Positions 23,806 through 32,480 are shown, counted from the first letter of the stretch. The stretch: 64,000 nucleotides of DNA from Bacillus pseudomycoides (GCF_022811845.1 NZ_CP064266.1:2232001-2296000); one strand, 5' to 3'. Made by a program: numbers and translations. Notes: a model not told the origin generated them from the letters alone.

Positions 23806-24824
23806 AGGTAAAAAAAGTGTTTACGACAATTGATACGCATACGGGAGGGAATCCAACAAGGACAGTTATAAATGGTCTTCCGAAGTTAGAAGGGAATACG
23901 ATGTCAGAAAAGATGTTATTTATGAAAGAAAAGTATGATTGGATTCGTACATTTCTTATGTTTGAGCCACGAGGCCATGATGTAATGTCTGGGGCTTTAT
24001 TAACAGATCCATGTGATCCAGAAGCTGATGTTGGTGTTATTTATATAGAAACAGGTGGGTATTTACCAATGTGTGGTCACGATACAATTGGTGTTTGTAC
24101 CGCTTTAATTGAAACAGGTATGGTTGAGGTGAAAGAACCGTATACCCATATTAAATTAGATACACCAGCAGGGCTTGTTACAACAAAAGTGTATGTAGAA
24201 AATGGAAAAGCAAAAGAAGTAACATTTTGTAACGTGCCTGCTTTTTTATTAAAGTCTGTAGAAGTACATATCGAAAATATAGGGAATGTACAATGTGATA
24301 TTGCCTATGGTGGTAATTTTTATGCAATTACAGATGCGAGAAAACTAGGGGTGCAGCTAACGCCAGATAACTCTGCGCAAATTATAGAAACTGCTATTCG
24401 GATTCGAGATGCGATTAATGCAGCTGTGCCAATTTCACATCCAGAATTCTCTTTTATCGAAGGAGTGACACACGTTGAATTTTTCTGCGATCCAACAGAC
24501 AAATGTGCGGATGTGAAAAATACAGTAATTGTACCACCGGGCGGGATTGATCGTTCACCATGCGGTACAGGAACGTCGGCTAAACTTGCGACACTATATG
24601 CTTATCAGAAAATTGCTATGGAAGAATTGTTTGTACATGAAAGTATTGTCGGTTCACTATTTAAAGGGAAAATTGTTAGAACAACAAATGTAGGGGAAAT
24701 AGAAGCTGTAATTACAGAGATTGCTGGATCAGCATGGATTATGGGAATGCACCAATTTTTATATCATGAGGAAGACGTTTTGAAAGATGGATTTATTCTT
24801 ATTCCACCGATGGAAGGGCATTGA
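23802..24824 (+). CDS. 4-hydroxyproline 2-epimerase / proline racemase
   Basis: A 340-residue proline racemase-family enzyme. Both catalytic cysteines are present: Cys91 in PMCGHDTIG and Cys254 in DRSPCGTGTSA. The second motif and gene neighbourhood (D-amino acid oxidoreductases, sigma-54 activator) favour 4-hydroxyproline 2-epimerase over true proline racemase. It would convert trans-4-L-hydroxyproline to cis-4-D-hydroxyproline for oxidation by the neighbouring dehydrogenases. It starts with GTG, overlapping the oxidase stop. Confidence 0.93.
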   Translation: MKVKKVFTTIDTHTGGNPTRTVINGLPKLEGNTMSEKMLFMKEKYDWIRTFLMFEPRGHDVMSGALLTDPCDPEADVGVIYIETGGYLPMCGHDTIGVCTALIETGMVEVKEPYTHIKLDTPAGLVTTKVYVENGKAKEVTFCNVPAFLLKSVEVHIENIGNVQCDIAYGGNFYAITDARKLGVQLTPDNSAQIIETAIRIRDAINAAVPISHPEFSFIEGVTHVEFFCDPTDKCADVKNTVIVPPGGIDRSPCGTGTSAKLATLYAYQKIAMEELFVHESIVGSLFKGKIVRTTNVGEIEAVITEIAGSAWIMGMHQFLYHEEDVLKDGFILIPPMEGH

Positions 24825-24881
24825 TATAACTGTATTTATACCAGCTAAATAACAGGAGAAATGGAAGACGGGGGAGATTGG

Positions 24882-25811
24882 ATGAAGTTCGTAAAAGCGA
24901 TTACAACGGTTGATGCACATATGGCTGGAGAGCCACTGCGCCTAATTATGAACGGCGTACCTCTATTACAGGGGAATACCTTGCAAGAAAAACAAAAAGA
25001 ACTAGTTGAAAACTATCAAACATTTCGAAGAATTTTTATGCAAGAACCACGTGGTCATGCTGCGATGAACGGTTGTATGATTATACCCCCTTGTTCAGAA
25101 AAAGCAGATTTTGCAGCATTATTTATGGATGCGAATGAATTTACTTCTAGTATAGAAGAGTTTGTTATGATAGCAGCTGCCGTTATGGTTGAAATGGGAA
25201 ATGTGCAAATAAAAAATGATGTAGTAGTGGTGGAAACAATTGATGGGATTTTTTTCGTGAAAATCTGTATAGAAGATGGAGATGTACATTCTGTGTCACT
25301 ACAGAAAGATTGTAAATATGAACTTCAACAAGATGCCTCTCAATCGGTCGTTTCATTTGGATCAAATGAAACCTATGTGCTCAGTCATACAAAGCATTTA
25401 GGTGTCAAATTAGCCATGGATGAATTCATAGAATTAAAGAGCTGGGCACATACGACAAGAACGTCAGTATCATCTGAATGTAGTAGTATTTTAATAGATG
25501 CCACGCAGATTGAGGAGAAACGTTTCAAAACGATGCTGCAGAAGAAAAATGGCCTTGTAAGCCGCGCTCCATATATTAGAGCAACATGTGCGTGTTTAGC
25601 ACTTTTTAGAGAGGAAGGTATGTTACAAGAAGGAGAGAGTGTGCAGCATGAAAATATTACTGGCGGAACATATGAAGCAAAACTGATGGAATGCACAGAA
25701 AATGCCATGACGGTACAAATTACAGGAAGGGTTTTTATTACGGGAATGCATCAATTTTTATTAGACCCATCTGATCCGCTAGCTGATGGATTTATTATTG
25801 TAGGTTCATAA
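24882..25811 (+). CDS. proline racemase-like paralogue lacking catalytic cysteines
   Basis: A 309-residue protein clearly related to the preceding epimerase: TTVDAHMAGEPLRLIMNGVP at the start, MQEPRGHAAMNG, and TGRVFITGMHQFLLDPSDPL at the end. The first active-site motif (MCGHDT in the epimerase) is replaced around SSIEEF, and the second (DRSPCGTG) reads SRAPYIRA, so both cysteines are lost. It cannot work by the two-base cysteine mechanism. The frame is intact and ATG 24882 has a GGGGGAG site, so it is a maintained gene and may be a regulatory or non-catalytic partner. It is the last gene of the operon. Confidence 0.88.
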   Translation: MKFVKAITTVDAHMAGEPLRLIMNGVPLLQGNTLQEKQKELVENYQTFRRIFMQEPRGHAAMNGCMIIPPCSEKADFAALFMDANEFTSSIEEFVMIAAAVMVEMGNVQIKNDVVVVETIDGIFFVKICIEDGDVHSVSLQKDCKYELQQDASQSVVSFGSNETYVLSHTKHLGVKLAMDEFIELKSWAHTTRTSVSSECSSILIDATQIEEKRFKTMLQKKNGLVSRAPYIRATCACLALFREEGMLQEGESVQHENITGGTYEAKLMECTENAMTVQITGRVFITGMHQFLLDPSDPLADGFIIVGS

Positions 25812-25846
25812 GGAAAAGGAAGAGTAGCTGTCTCTTCCTTTTCTTT
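25812..25846. terminator. terminator after the epimerase operon
   Basis: GGAAAAGGAAGAG (25812-25824) pairs with CTCTTCCTTTTC (25832-25843). Convergent genes on both sides may share it. Confidence 0.85.
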
Positions 25847-25849
25847 ATG

Positions 25850-26446
25850 TTAGCTTGTTTTCTTTTGTTTTACAGACTGTATTAATTTCATCATTTCAGC
25901 TCTTATATCTTCTTTCTTTACATTTAATTTTTCGGCGATTTGTTTAATATGCATACCACCTTTTTTCATTTGTAATACATCATTAAATGGTGTATTACTT
26001 TTTTGGGAAATGATAGTTAACACTGCAAGCTGATGTAAATGAATAGGGTTATCTTTCATTGTCTTCTTCATTTGTTCTGGTGTAGATTTTTGTATTTCAG
26101 CTACTTTTTGTAACAATGCTTCTTTCATCTCTTTACTCATATGATGTTTATGCAGTTTATTTGGGTCCATACCAAAGTGCTTCGCTGTTTCTTCCCAAGA
26201 TTTATTTTGTTTATAGTAAGATAAAACGTCATTGATATCTTTTTTACTTATTTTTGCAATGTGTGTAGCCTTCCAAATCTCATGTTTTTTGTAACCTTGT
26301 TTTTCTAATGACTGGATTTGTTCTTCTGAAATTATCTTATGATGATGTAGCGCAACTTCTTTTGGTGTAGCGGCTGCTGCGGGGAAGACTGCTATTCCGC
26401 ATAAAAGTCCTGTTGCTAAGATGCTTGTTATTACTTTTTTGTACAT
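25850..26446 (-). CDS. secreted helical protein with repeated motifs
   Basis: A 198-residue exported protein: signal peptide 1-25 (cleavage after AAAA), then a lysine- and histidine-rich helical body. Two segments resemble each other: SKKDINDVLSYYKQNKSWEE with AKHFGMDPNKL, and TPFNDVLQMKKGGMHIKQ with AEKLNVKKEDI, suggesting a duplicated helix-turn-helix-like unit. I recognise no named family or function. AGGAGG precedes the start. It is monocistronic. Confidence 0.75.
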   Translation of the reverse strand: MYKKVITSILATGLLCGIAVFPAAAATPKEVALHHHKIISEEQIQSLEKQGYKKHEIWKATHIAKISKKDINDVLSYYKQNKSWEETAKHFGMDPNKLHKHHMSKEMKEALLQKVAEIQKSTPEQMKKTMKDNPIHLHQLAVLTIISQKSNTPFNDVLQMKKGGMHIKQIAEKLNVKKEDIRAEMMKLIQSVKQKKTS

Positions 26447-26595
26447 ACATACATTCCTCCTAATTGAATAAAATGGAAAACTTTATCTATAGAGTGTCCC
26501 GAAGTTGTGGAGAAGTTGTGAAGAACTTATGAACATTGCAAGTTTTTTGACGATGTAATAAAAAGGTTTTTTTGTTAGTTTCACAACATAAAACA

Positions 26596-26625
26596 TTGAT
26601 TAATGTTAGGAAACTGCGTTATAAT
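26596..26625 (+). promoter_or_regulatory. sigma-A promoter of the nitroreductase gene
   Basis: TTGATT (26596-26601), an 18-bp spacer and TATAAT (26620-26625) form a good promoter about 65 bp before the start codon. Confidence 0.65.
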
Positions 26626-26631
26626 CGAAAT

Positions 26632-26646
26632 TGAAAATCAATATCA
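26632..26646 (+). promoter_or_regulatory. Fur box over the transcription start
   Basis: TGAAAATCAATATCA is a 7-1-7 inverted repeat that differs from the Bacillus Fur core TGATAAT-N-ATTATCA at only two positions. It begins 7 bp after the -10 box, so bound Fur would cover the transcription start. Iron control of the nitroreductase is inferred from this. Confidence 0.6.
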
Positions 26647-26690
26647 ATAATAGATGTATACATATAGATGAAAATAAGGGAGAGAAACAT

Positions 26691-27251
26691 ATGACTACAT
26701 ATACTTCCATTGCGAATATTATTAAAGAAAGACGTTCCATCCGTACATTTACAGATGAAGCAGTAGAAAAAGAGTTATTAATTGAACTATTAAATGATGC
26801 AACATGGGCACCAAATCATAAGCATCGCGAACCATGGAAATGTAAATTGTTTATCGGGGAAGGTCGTAAAACATTAGTAGATGCTGTATTACATTCTTTT
26901 ACAGAAGAAGAAAGAGCAAAACGAGGTAAAATTTTATCCGATCGTTTTTTAAATACACCGGCTCAAATTGTTGTATATATGGATGAAGATCCACGTCAAA
27001 TCCAACGTGATGAAGATTACGCGGCAGTGTGTGCATTTATGCAAAACTTCCAATTACTAGCTTGGGAGCGCGGACTGGGATGTGTTTGGAAATCAGGTGG
27101 ATTGAATTATAATCCTTTATTTATAGAGGGAATCGGATTAACAAAAGGACAACGCATTGTTGGAATCCTTCATATTGGCTATTTTGATAAGAAGCCAGAA
27201 GGAAAAGAGCGCACGCCGATTATGGAGAAGCTTGAAGTTATTGAAGGATAA
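26691..27251 (+). CDS. nitroreductase family protein
   Basis: A 186-residue FMN-dependent nitroreductase-fold protein. The opening IIKERRSIRTF, then WAPNHKHREPWKC and GLGCVWKSGG are family hallmarks for flavin binding. Such enzymes reduce nitro compounds, quinones or flavins with NAD(P)H; the true substrate is unknown. ATG 26691 follows AGGGAGAG; the longer frame from 26631 would start inside the Fur box and is rejected. Fur control would suggest a role in iron limitation, for example flavin or ferric reduction (inference). Confidence 0.9.
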   Translation: MTTYTSIANIIKERRSIRTFTDEAVEKELLIELLNDATWAPNHKHREPWKCKLFIGEGRKTLVDAVLHSFTEEERAKRGKILSDRFLNTPAQIVVYMDEDPRQIQRDEDYAAVCAFMQNFQLLAWERGLGCVWKSGGLNYNPLFIEGIGLTKGQRIVGILHIGYFDKKPEGKERTPIMEKLEVIEG

Positions 27252-27264
27252 TAGATAAAGATGA

Positions 27265-27308
27265 GAAGCTGGATGCAAATGGTTGGAAATTTGTGTTCGG
27301 CTTTTTTT
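27265..27308 (+). terminator. terminator of the nitroreductase gene
   Basis: GAAGCTGGATGCAAAT pairs with ATTTGTGTTCGGCTT through several G-U pairs, followed by seven T residues. Confidence 0.75.
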
Positions 27309-27374
27309 GTGGCTTTTTATAATAGAGAAGCGTTGCTATGAAGAAAAAGAGACTATCTATTTCTTCATCATTTT

Positions 27375-27403
27375 TCATGAAAGCTTGGTTCCCCTCATAC
27401 ACT
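27375..27403 (+). promoter_or_regulatory. candidate sigma-E promoter of spoVR
   Basis: CATACACT (27396-27403) is a perfect sigma-E -10 element. A partial -35 (TCATGAA, 27375-27381) lies 14 bp upstream. In B. subtilis spoVR is a mother-cell sigma-E gene, which agrees. Confidence 0.6.
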
Positions 27404-27434
27404 GTCTTAAGGGAAAGTGTAAGGAGGGAAAATA

Positions 27435-28853
27435 ATGAGAGCTAGTGATGATAAAGCACTGCAATATGCAATCGCCGAAATTACTGAAATTGCAACTGGG
27501 TTTGGACTTGATTTTTATCCGATGCGTTATGAAGTATGTCCAGCGGAAATTATTTATACATTTGGTGCATATGGAATGCCGACGCGGTTTTCACATTGGA
27601 GTTTTGGGAAACAGTTTTTCAAAATGAAACTGCATTATGATTTGGGACTTAGTAAAATATATGAGCTTGTCATCAACTCGGACCCGTGTTATGCGTTTTT
27701 ACTCGATACTAACTCTTTGATTCAAAATAAGTTGATTGTAGCACACGTTTTAGCACACTGTGATTTCTTTAAAAATAATATTCGTTTCTCAAATACGAAG
27801 CGCGATATGGTGGAAAGCATGGCAGCGACAGCAGAAAGAATTAAAGCGTATGAACATAAATATGGAAAAGCGGAAGTAGAAACGTTTTTAGATGCTGTTT
27901 TGGCTATTCAAGAACATATTGATCCATCGCTTATGCGGCCGAAGCTTGCTTGGAGTATCGATGATTTAGAAGAGGAAGAAGTAGAAAAAAAACGAGCATC
28001 ACAGTATGATGACTTGTGGAATTTAGATGATAGAAATAAAAAAGTAGAACGCTCGAACGTACGGAAGAAAAAGAAAATTCCACCACAACCAGAGAAAGAT
28101 TTACTTCTATTTATTGAAGAATATAGTAGAGAACTAGATGAGTGGCAACGCGATATTTTAACGATGATGCGAGAAGAAATGTTGTATTTCTGGCCGCAAT
28201 TAGAAACGAAAATCATGAATGAAGGCTGGGCTTCGTATTGGCATCAGCGCATCCTTCGCGAAATGGACTTAACGTCCGATGAAGCAATCGAATTTGCGAA
28301 GCTAAATGCAGGTGTAGTTCAGCCATCAAAAACAAGCATTAACCCATACTACCTTGGTATTAAAATGTTCGAAGATATTGAAGAACGCTATAACAATCCG
28401 ACCGAGGAAATGAAACGCCGCGGTGTGAAAACTGGATCAGGGCGGGAAAAAATGTTTGAAGTGCGTGAAATCGAGTGGGATGTATCGTTCCTTAGAAACT
28501 ACTTAAATAAGGATCTCGTTATGCGAGAAGATATGTACTTATTCCAGCGCCAAGGGAAAGAGTATAAGGTAATTGATAAAGAGTGGGAACATGTGCGTGA
28601 CCAGCTCGTTAATATGAGGACAAATGGAGGTTTCCCATATTTAGTGGTGGAAGATGGAGACTATTTAAAGAACGGTGAACTGTATATTAAACATTGTTAT
28701 GAAGGAATTGAGCTTGATTTAAAATACTTAGAGAAAGTACTGCCGTATATTCATCAGCTATGGGGAAGAACGGTGCATATGGAATCTAATGTTGAGAATA
28801 AAGGTGTTGTCTTTTCTTATGATGGGAAGATGGTGCATCGGAAGTATGTGTGA
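27435..28853 (+). CDS. spoVR: SpoVR family protein
   Basis: A 472-residue SpoVR protein, full length for the family. Recognisable segments include GLDFYPMRYEVCPAEIIYTF, YGMPTRFSHWSFGK, NEGWASYWHQRI and INPYYLGIKMFEDIEERYN. In B. subtilis spoVR mutants make spores with defective cortex; the mechanism is unknown. AAGGAGGG precedes ATG 27435. A sigma-E-type promoter lies upstream. A degraded copy of its 3' part lies at 30378-30470. Confidence 0.96.
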   Translation: MRASDDKALQYAIAEITEIATGFGLDFYPMRYEVCPAEIIYTFGAYGMPTRFSHWSFGKQFFKMKLHYDLGLSKIYELVINSDPCYAFLLDTNSLIQNKLIVAHVLAHCDFFKNNIRFSNTKRDMVESMAATAERIKAYEHKYGKAEVETFLDAVLAIQEHIDPSLMRPKLAWSIDDLEEEEVEKKRASQYDDLWNLDDRNKKVERSNVRKKKKIPPQPEKDLLLFIEEYSRELDEWQRDILTMMREEMLYFWPQLETKIMNEGWASYWHQRILREMDLTSDEAIEFAKLNAGVVQPSKTSINPYYLGIKMFEDIEERYNNPTEEMKRRGVKTGSGREKMFEVREIEWDVSFLRNYLNKDLVMREDMYLFQRQGKEYKVIDKEWEHVRDQLVNMRTNGGFPYLVVEDGDYLKNGELYIKHCYEGIELDLKYLEKVLPYIHQLWGRTVHMESNVENKGVVFSYDGKMVHRKYV

Positions 28854-28880
28854 AGCCGCTGGGATCAGCGGCTTTTTTTA
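28854..28880 (+). terminator. terminator of spoVR
   Basis: AAGCCGCTGGGATCAGCGGCTTTTTTT forms a compact GC-rich hairpin with a T run directly after the stop codon. Confidence 0.92.
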
Positions 28881-29004
28881 TGAATTGGTAATTTGATGGA
28901 ATCATTAAATTTACATGTGATAATATTGTTGTATGTTTAGATTAAACTAGGGGAGTTTAGCTGAGTGAGATATAAAAATCACATAGATAACTGGAGAGAT
29001 TCAA

Positions 29005-30267
29005 ATGAGTAAAGTAGGGGTATGCAAGGTGGATATTACACCTCCTTTAGGTATTGATTTAATTGGATATCATAGGGAAACAGGGATTAGTAATATTGAA
29101 GAACGTATTTATGCAACAGTATATGTGTTTGAAAATAATCAAACAAAGGCGGTATTTATTAGCATTGATAATATAGGAATGCTAATAGAAGATACAATAA
29201 CAATCCGAGAACAAGTAGCACATAAGCTGAATGTTTCATTTGAAAATATAACGGTTGTTTATACTCATACCCATTCTGGTCCCGAAACAGTCGGCGATGA
29301 TAATTTAGTAAAGTCTTATAAAACGATTTTAATCACTAATGTAATCAAAGGAGCCGTTATTGCGAATGATAATATGCAATTATCTGAGGTGGGGTGGAAC
29401 GTAACGACGGGTGAAATAGGAGTAAATCGAAGAGAAAGAACATCTGACGGAAAAGTGAAAATGGGCATAAATGAAAATGGTGTTGTAGACAAACGAATTG
29501 GCGTTCTAGCAATCAGAAACTACAAAACAAAAGAACTAACTGGAATCATTATATTTTGTACTGCTCATCCTAATGTCTTAAAGTCAGATAGTGATAGATT
29601 ATCAGCAGATTATCCAGGAGTGACAAGGGAGATTCTAGAACAAACATTAAACTGTCCTGTAATGATTGTTCAGGGGGCCGCTGGAAATGTAAATGCAAAA
29701 TATCGTGGTTCTAAGGAAGCGTTAAAACAAATGGCTTACATATTGAGTGGAAGTGTCCTAACTATGTTACCAACAGTTACTTACAACCTAATTTCAGAGC
29801 TGAAAACTATTTCAACTACAATGAAAATGAAACTAAAGGATATTCCTGAGCTTGAAGAGATAAAAAGAATGGCGCTACTAGCTAAAAAACAATGGGGTGT
29901 TAATACTGATCAGTGGCTTAATGTCGTTGTAGCTAAGCATAAAGAAAATATTAGACAGTTAACAATTGATTTGGAAATTCAATTATTTCGGATCAATGAT
30001 GGATCATTCTCTGGAATACCGATGGAACCTTTCTCAGAAACAGCTCTAGCTATTAAAGAAAATCTAAACAATGAATTAGCTTTCTTTGGTGGATATACGA
30101 ATGGTTATCTTGGTTATTTACCAACAAAAGAAGAATATACATATGGAGGATATGAAGTGGAATTGAATCCTGTAGTGTATGGACCAACTACAAACTTATT
30201 AATGCCACCAGAAGAAAATACTGCTGAGTTGATTGTGAACAGAATTATGGAGCTATACAATAATTAA
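29005..30267 (+). CDS. neutral/alkaline ceramidase N-terminal-domain-like hydrolase
   Basis: A 420-residue protein resembling the N-terminal domain of neutral/alkaline non-lysosomal ceramidases: CKVDITPPLGIDLIGYHR at the start, VYTHTHSGPET (family metal-binding His region), and QGAAGNVNAKYRG. Ceramidases proper are about 650 residues with a further C-terminal domain and a signal peptide; both are missing, so this belongs to a shorter cytosolic group whose substrate is unknown. ATG 29005 follows TGGAGAG. It is flanked by spoVR and a spoVR remnant, suggesting later arrival or rearrangement at this spot. Confidence 0.82.
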   Translation: MSKVGVCKVDITPPLGIDLIGYHRETGISNIEERIYATVYVFENNQTKAVFISIDNIGMLIEDTITIREQVAHKLNVSFENITVVYTHTHSGPETVGDDNLVKSYKTILITNVIKGAVIANDNMQLSEVGWNVTTGEIGVNRRERTSDGKVKMGINENGVVDKRIGVLAIRNYKTKELTGIIIFCTAHPNVLKSDSDRLSADYPGVTREILEQTLNCPVMIVQGAAGNVNAKYRGSKEALKQMAYILSGSVLTMLPTVTYNLISELKTISTTMKMKLKDIPELEEIKRMALLAKKQWGVNTDQWLNVVVAKHKENIRQLTIDLEIQLFRINDGSFSGIPMEPFSETALAIKENLNNELAFFGGYTNGYLGYLPTKEEYTYGGYEVELNPVVYGPTTNLLMPPEENTAELIVNRIMELYNN

Positions 30268-30377
30268 AATAACTTGGGGCTGTAGTGGAATAAAAAAGAG
30301 TTTAGTAGCAATAGTCGGAGCTTAGAAATAATCTGAGTTGTTGTTCTATATTTTACTTAAAATAAATGATGTTATTT

Positions 30378-30470
30378 CAAACGAATTTGCGAAGCTAAAA
30401 GCAAGTGTAGTATGTTCCTATGATAGAAATATGTGTAAAGTCGCTGGAATAAACCAGTGGCTTTTTCATA
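30378..30470 (+). pseudogene. decayed fragment of the spoVR 3' end plus its terminator
   Basis: CGAATTTGCGAAGCTAAA, then GCAAGTGTAGT, matches spoVR near 28289-28318 with few changes; shortly after, TATGATAGAAATATGTGTAAAG matches the last codons and stop of spoVR near 28814-28855, and TCGCTGGAATAAACCAGTGGC matches the spoVR terminator. About 500 bp between the two matching blocks is missing. It is therefore an internally deleted copy of the spoVR end, lying 1.5 kb downstream of the intact gene. Confidence 0.8.
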
Positions 30471-30549
30471 CCAAGTTTGTTTCAATTTTGTGAACAGGTA
30501 TAAAGTTTGAGCTTTATATATTGTCATTATATTTTTTTATGCGTATTAT

Positions 30550-30565
30550 ATACCTATACGGGTAT
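30550..30565. promoter_or_regulatory. CstR operator 1
   Basis: ATACCTATACGGGTAT, an ATACC-N6-GGTAT inverted repeat about 80 bp upstream of the CoA-disulfide reductase-rhodanese gene. It is the first of four closely similar sites in this locus. Confidence 0.8.
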
Positions 30566-30646
30566 ATGTAATTTGAAACTAATGTATATCTGTATGTAGT
30601 AAGCAAAAAGAAGAAAAATAAAAATAGTCGTGGAGGTTAGAGAAAG

Positions 30647-32314
30647 ATGAACAAAAAAATCGTTGTAGTCGGTGGAGTTGCCGGCGGAGCATCAGTAGCA
30701 GCACGTCTTCGTCGTTTAAGTGAAGAGGATGAAATTATTATGTTTGAGCGAGGAGAATATATTTCGTTTGCGAACTGCGGGTTACCATATTATATTGGCG
30801 GTGTGATTCAAGAAAGACAGAATTTGTTAGTGCAAACGGTTGAAAAGATGTCAAAGCGATTCCATTTAGATATTCGTATTTTAAGTGAAGCGATAAAGAT
30901 TAATAAAGAAGAAAAAACAATTATTGTGAAAAATGTAATGACAAATGAAACATACGAAGAATCTTATGATGTTTTAATTCTTTCACCAGGATCAAAACCA
31001 ATTGTGCCACCTATTCCAGGAATTGAAATAGCAAAGGCGTTGTTTACATTACGGAATGTACCAGATACAGATCGCATTAAAGGGTATATTGATGAGGAGA
31101 AACCACGCCATGCGACTGTCATTGGTGGAGGATTTATTGGTGTTGAAATGGCAGAAAACTTGAGAGAAAAAGGAATAGATGTGACGCTTGTTGAGATGAA
31201 TAATCAAGTAATGCCACCAATTGATTATGAGATGGCAGCATATGTACACGAACATATGAAAAAGCATGGTGTTCAGCTCATTTTGGAAGACGGGGTAGAT
31301 GCTTTTGAAGAAGATGGAGCAGTCGTATGTTTAAAAAGTGGTTCAAAGATCAATACAGATATGATTATTCTTTCAATCGGTGTCGGGCCAGAGAGTCGTT
31401 TAGCAAAAGAAGCAGGGTTAGAACTTGGAGTAAGAGGAACAATTAAAGTAAATGAAAAACTACAAACTTCGGATTCGTCTATTTATGCGATTGGTGATGC
31501 GATTGAGGTAAAAGATTTTGTAACAGAAACAGAGACAATGATTCCGTTAGCATGGCCAGCAAATCGACAAGGCCGTCTATTAGCGGATATTATTCATGGA
31601 CATACAGAATCTGTATACAAAGGAACGATGGGAACATCAATTGCAAAAGTATTTGAATTAACGGTTGCTTCAACAGGAGTAAATGAAAAGGTATTGCAGC
31701 GTTTAAATATACCCTATGAGGTAGTACATGTACAGGCAAATTCTCATGCAGGTTATTATCCGAATGCATATCCTGTTTTATTAAAATTAATTTTTAATAA
31801 AGAGTCAGGTGAAATTTATGGTGCGCAAGCTGTTGGACGTGACGGTGTAGATAAACGGATTGATGTTATTGCAACGGCGATGAAAGCTCATTTAAAAGTA
31901 ATGGATTTACCGGATTTAGAACTTGCATACGCACCGCCATATTCTTCTGCGAAAGACCCAGTAAACATGGTGGGGTATGCTGCAAGTAATATAATTGAAG
32001 GGCTTGTAGATACAGTGCAGTGGCATGAGATTGATCATATTGTCCAAAATGGAGGATATTTGATTGATGTTCGTGAACCAAATGAGTTAAAACAAGGGAT
32101 GATTAAGGGTTCAGTTAATATTCCATTAGATGAATTACGCGAAAGATTGGATGAAATTCTAGTAAATGAAGAAATATATATTACATGTCAGCTCGGTATG
32201 AGAGGGTATGTTGCTGCACGTATGTTAATGGAAAAAGGATATAAGGTGAAGAATGTAGATGGTGGTTTTAAATTGTATGCAACTGTTTTGCCAGACCGAA
32301 TTGTATATAAATAG
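30647..32314 (+). CDS. CoA-disulfide reductase with C-terminal rhodanese domain
   Basis: A 555-residue fusion. Residues 1-450 are a CoADR-type flavoprotein with VVVGGVAGGASVAAR and the single redox cysteine in SFANCGLPYY (Cys44). Residues 460-555 are a rhodanese with the active-site loop TCQLGMRG (Cys514). CoADR-RHD proteins reduce CoA-disulfide and CoA-persulfide or polysulfide with NAD(P)H. It is the first gene of the CstR regulon, with an operator in its promoter. TGGAGG precedes ATG 30647. Confidence 0.95.
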   Translation: MNKKIVVVGGVAGGASVAARLRRLSEEDEIIMFERGEYISFANCGLPYYIGGVIQERQNLLVQTVEKMSKRFHLDIRILSEAIKINKEEKTIIVKNVMTNETYEESYDVLILSPGSKPIVPPIPGIEIAKALFTLRNVPDTDRIKGYIDEEKPRHATVIGGGFIGVEMAENLREKGIDVTLVEMNNQVMPPIDYEMAAYVHEHMKKHGVQLILEDGVDAFEEDGAVVCLKSGSKINTDMIILSIGVGPESRLAKEAGLELGVRGTIKVNEKLQTSDSSIYAIGDAIEVKDFVTETETMIPLAWPANRQGRLLADIIHGHTESVYKGTMGTSIAKVFELTVASTGVNEKVLQRLNIPYEVVHVQANSHAGYYPNAYPVLLKLIFNKESGEIYGAQAVGRDGVDKRIDVIATAMKAHLKVMDLPDLELAYAPPYSSAKDPVNMVGYAASNIIEGLVDTVQWHEIDHIVQNGGYLIDVREPNELKQGMIKGSVNIPLDELRERLDEILVNEEIYITCQLGMRGYVAARMLMEKGYKVKNVDGGFKLYATVLPDRIVYK

Positions 32315-32321
32315 GTTTAAA

Positions 32322-32369
32322 GTAAAGCCCTATTTATTATGATAAGGCGAAATGAAAATAGGGCTTTAC
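32322..32369 (+). terminator. stem-loop after the CoADR-rhodanese gene
   Basis: GTAAAGCCCTATTT and AAATAGGGCTTTAC form a perfect 14-bp stem with a long loop. The T tract is weak, so termination may be partial. Confidence 0.6.
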
Positions 32370-32372
32370 AAA

Positions 32373-32388
32373 ATACCCTCGAGGGTAT
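32373..32388. promoter_or_regulatory. CstR operator 2 (perfect palindrome)
   Basis: ATACCCTCGAGGGTAT is a perfect 16-bp palindrome about 95 bp upstream of the cstR start, indicating autoregulation. Confidence 0.82.
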
Positions 32389-32480
32389 ATGATGAGATTG
32401 TAAATACAAATAAGAATTTTACCATAGTAGGTATTTCTTTAAATAAAGCATATTTTAAAAAGTATCGAGGTGATCATACA

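Noticed and set aside
24861..24881. Upstream ATG start for the racemase-like paralogue
   Set aside because: The ribosome site is only about 2 bp away from that ATG, whereas ATG 24882 has a GGGGGAG site at normal distance.
32352..32480. N-terminal extension of cstR
   Set aside because: It would translate the operator palindrome; the TTG at 32481 has a ribosome site and gives the known family length and cysteine numbering.
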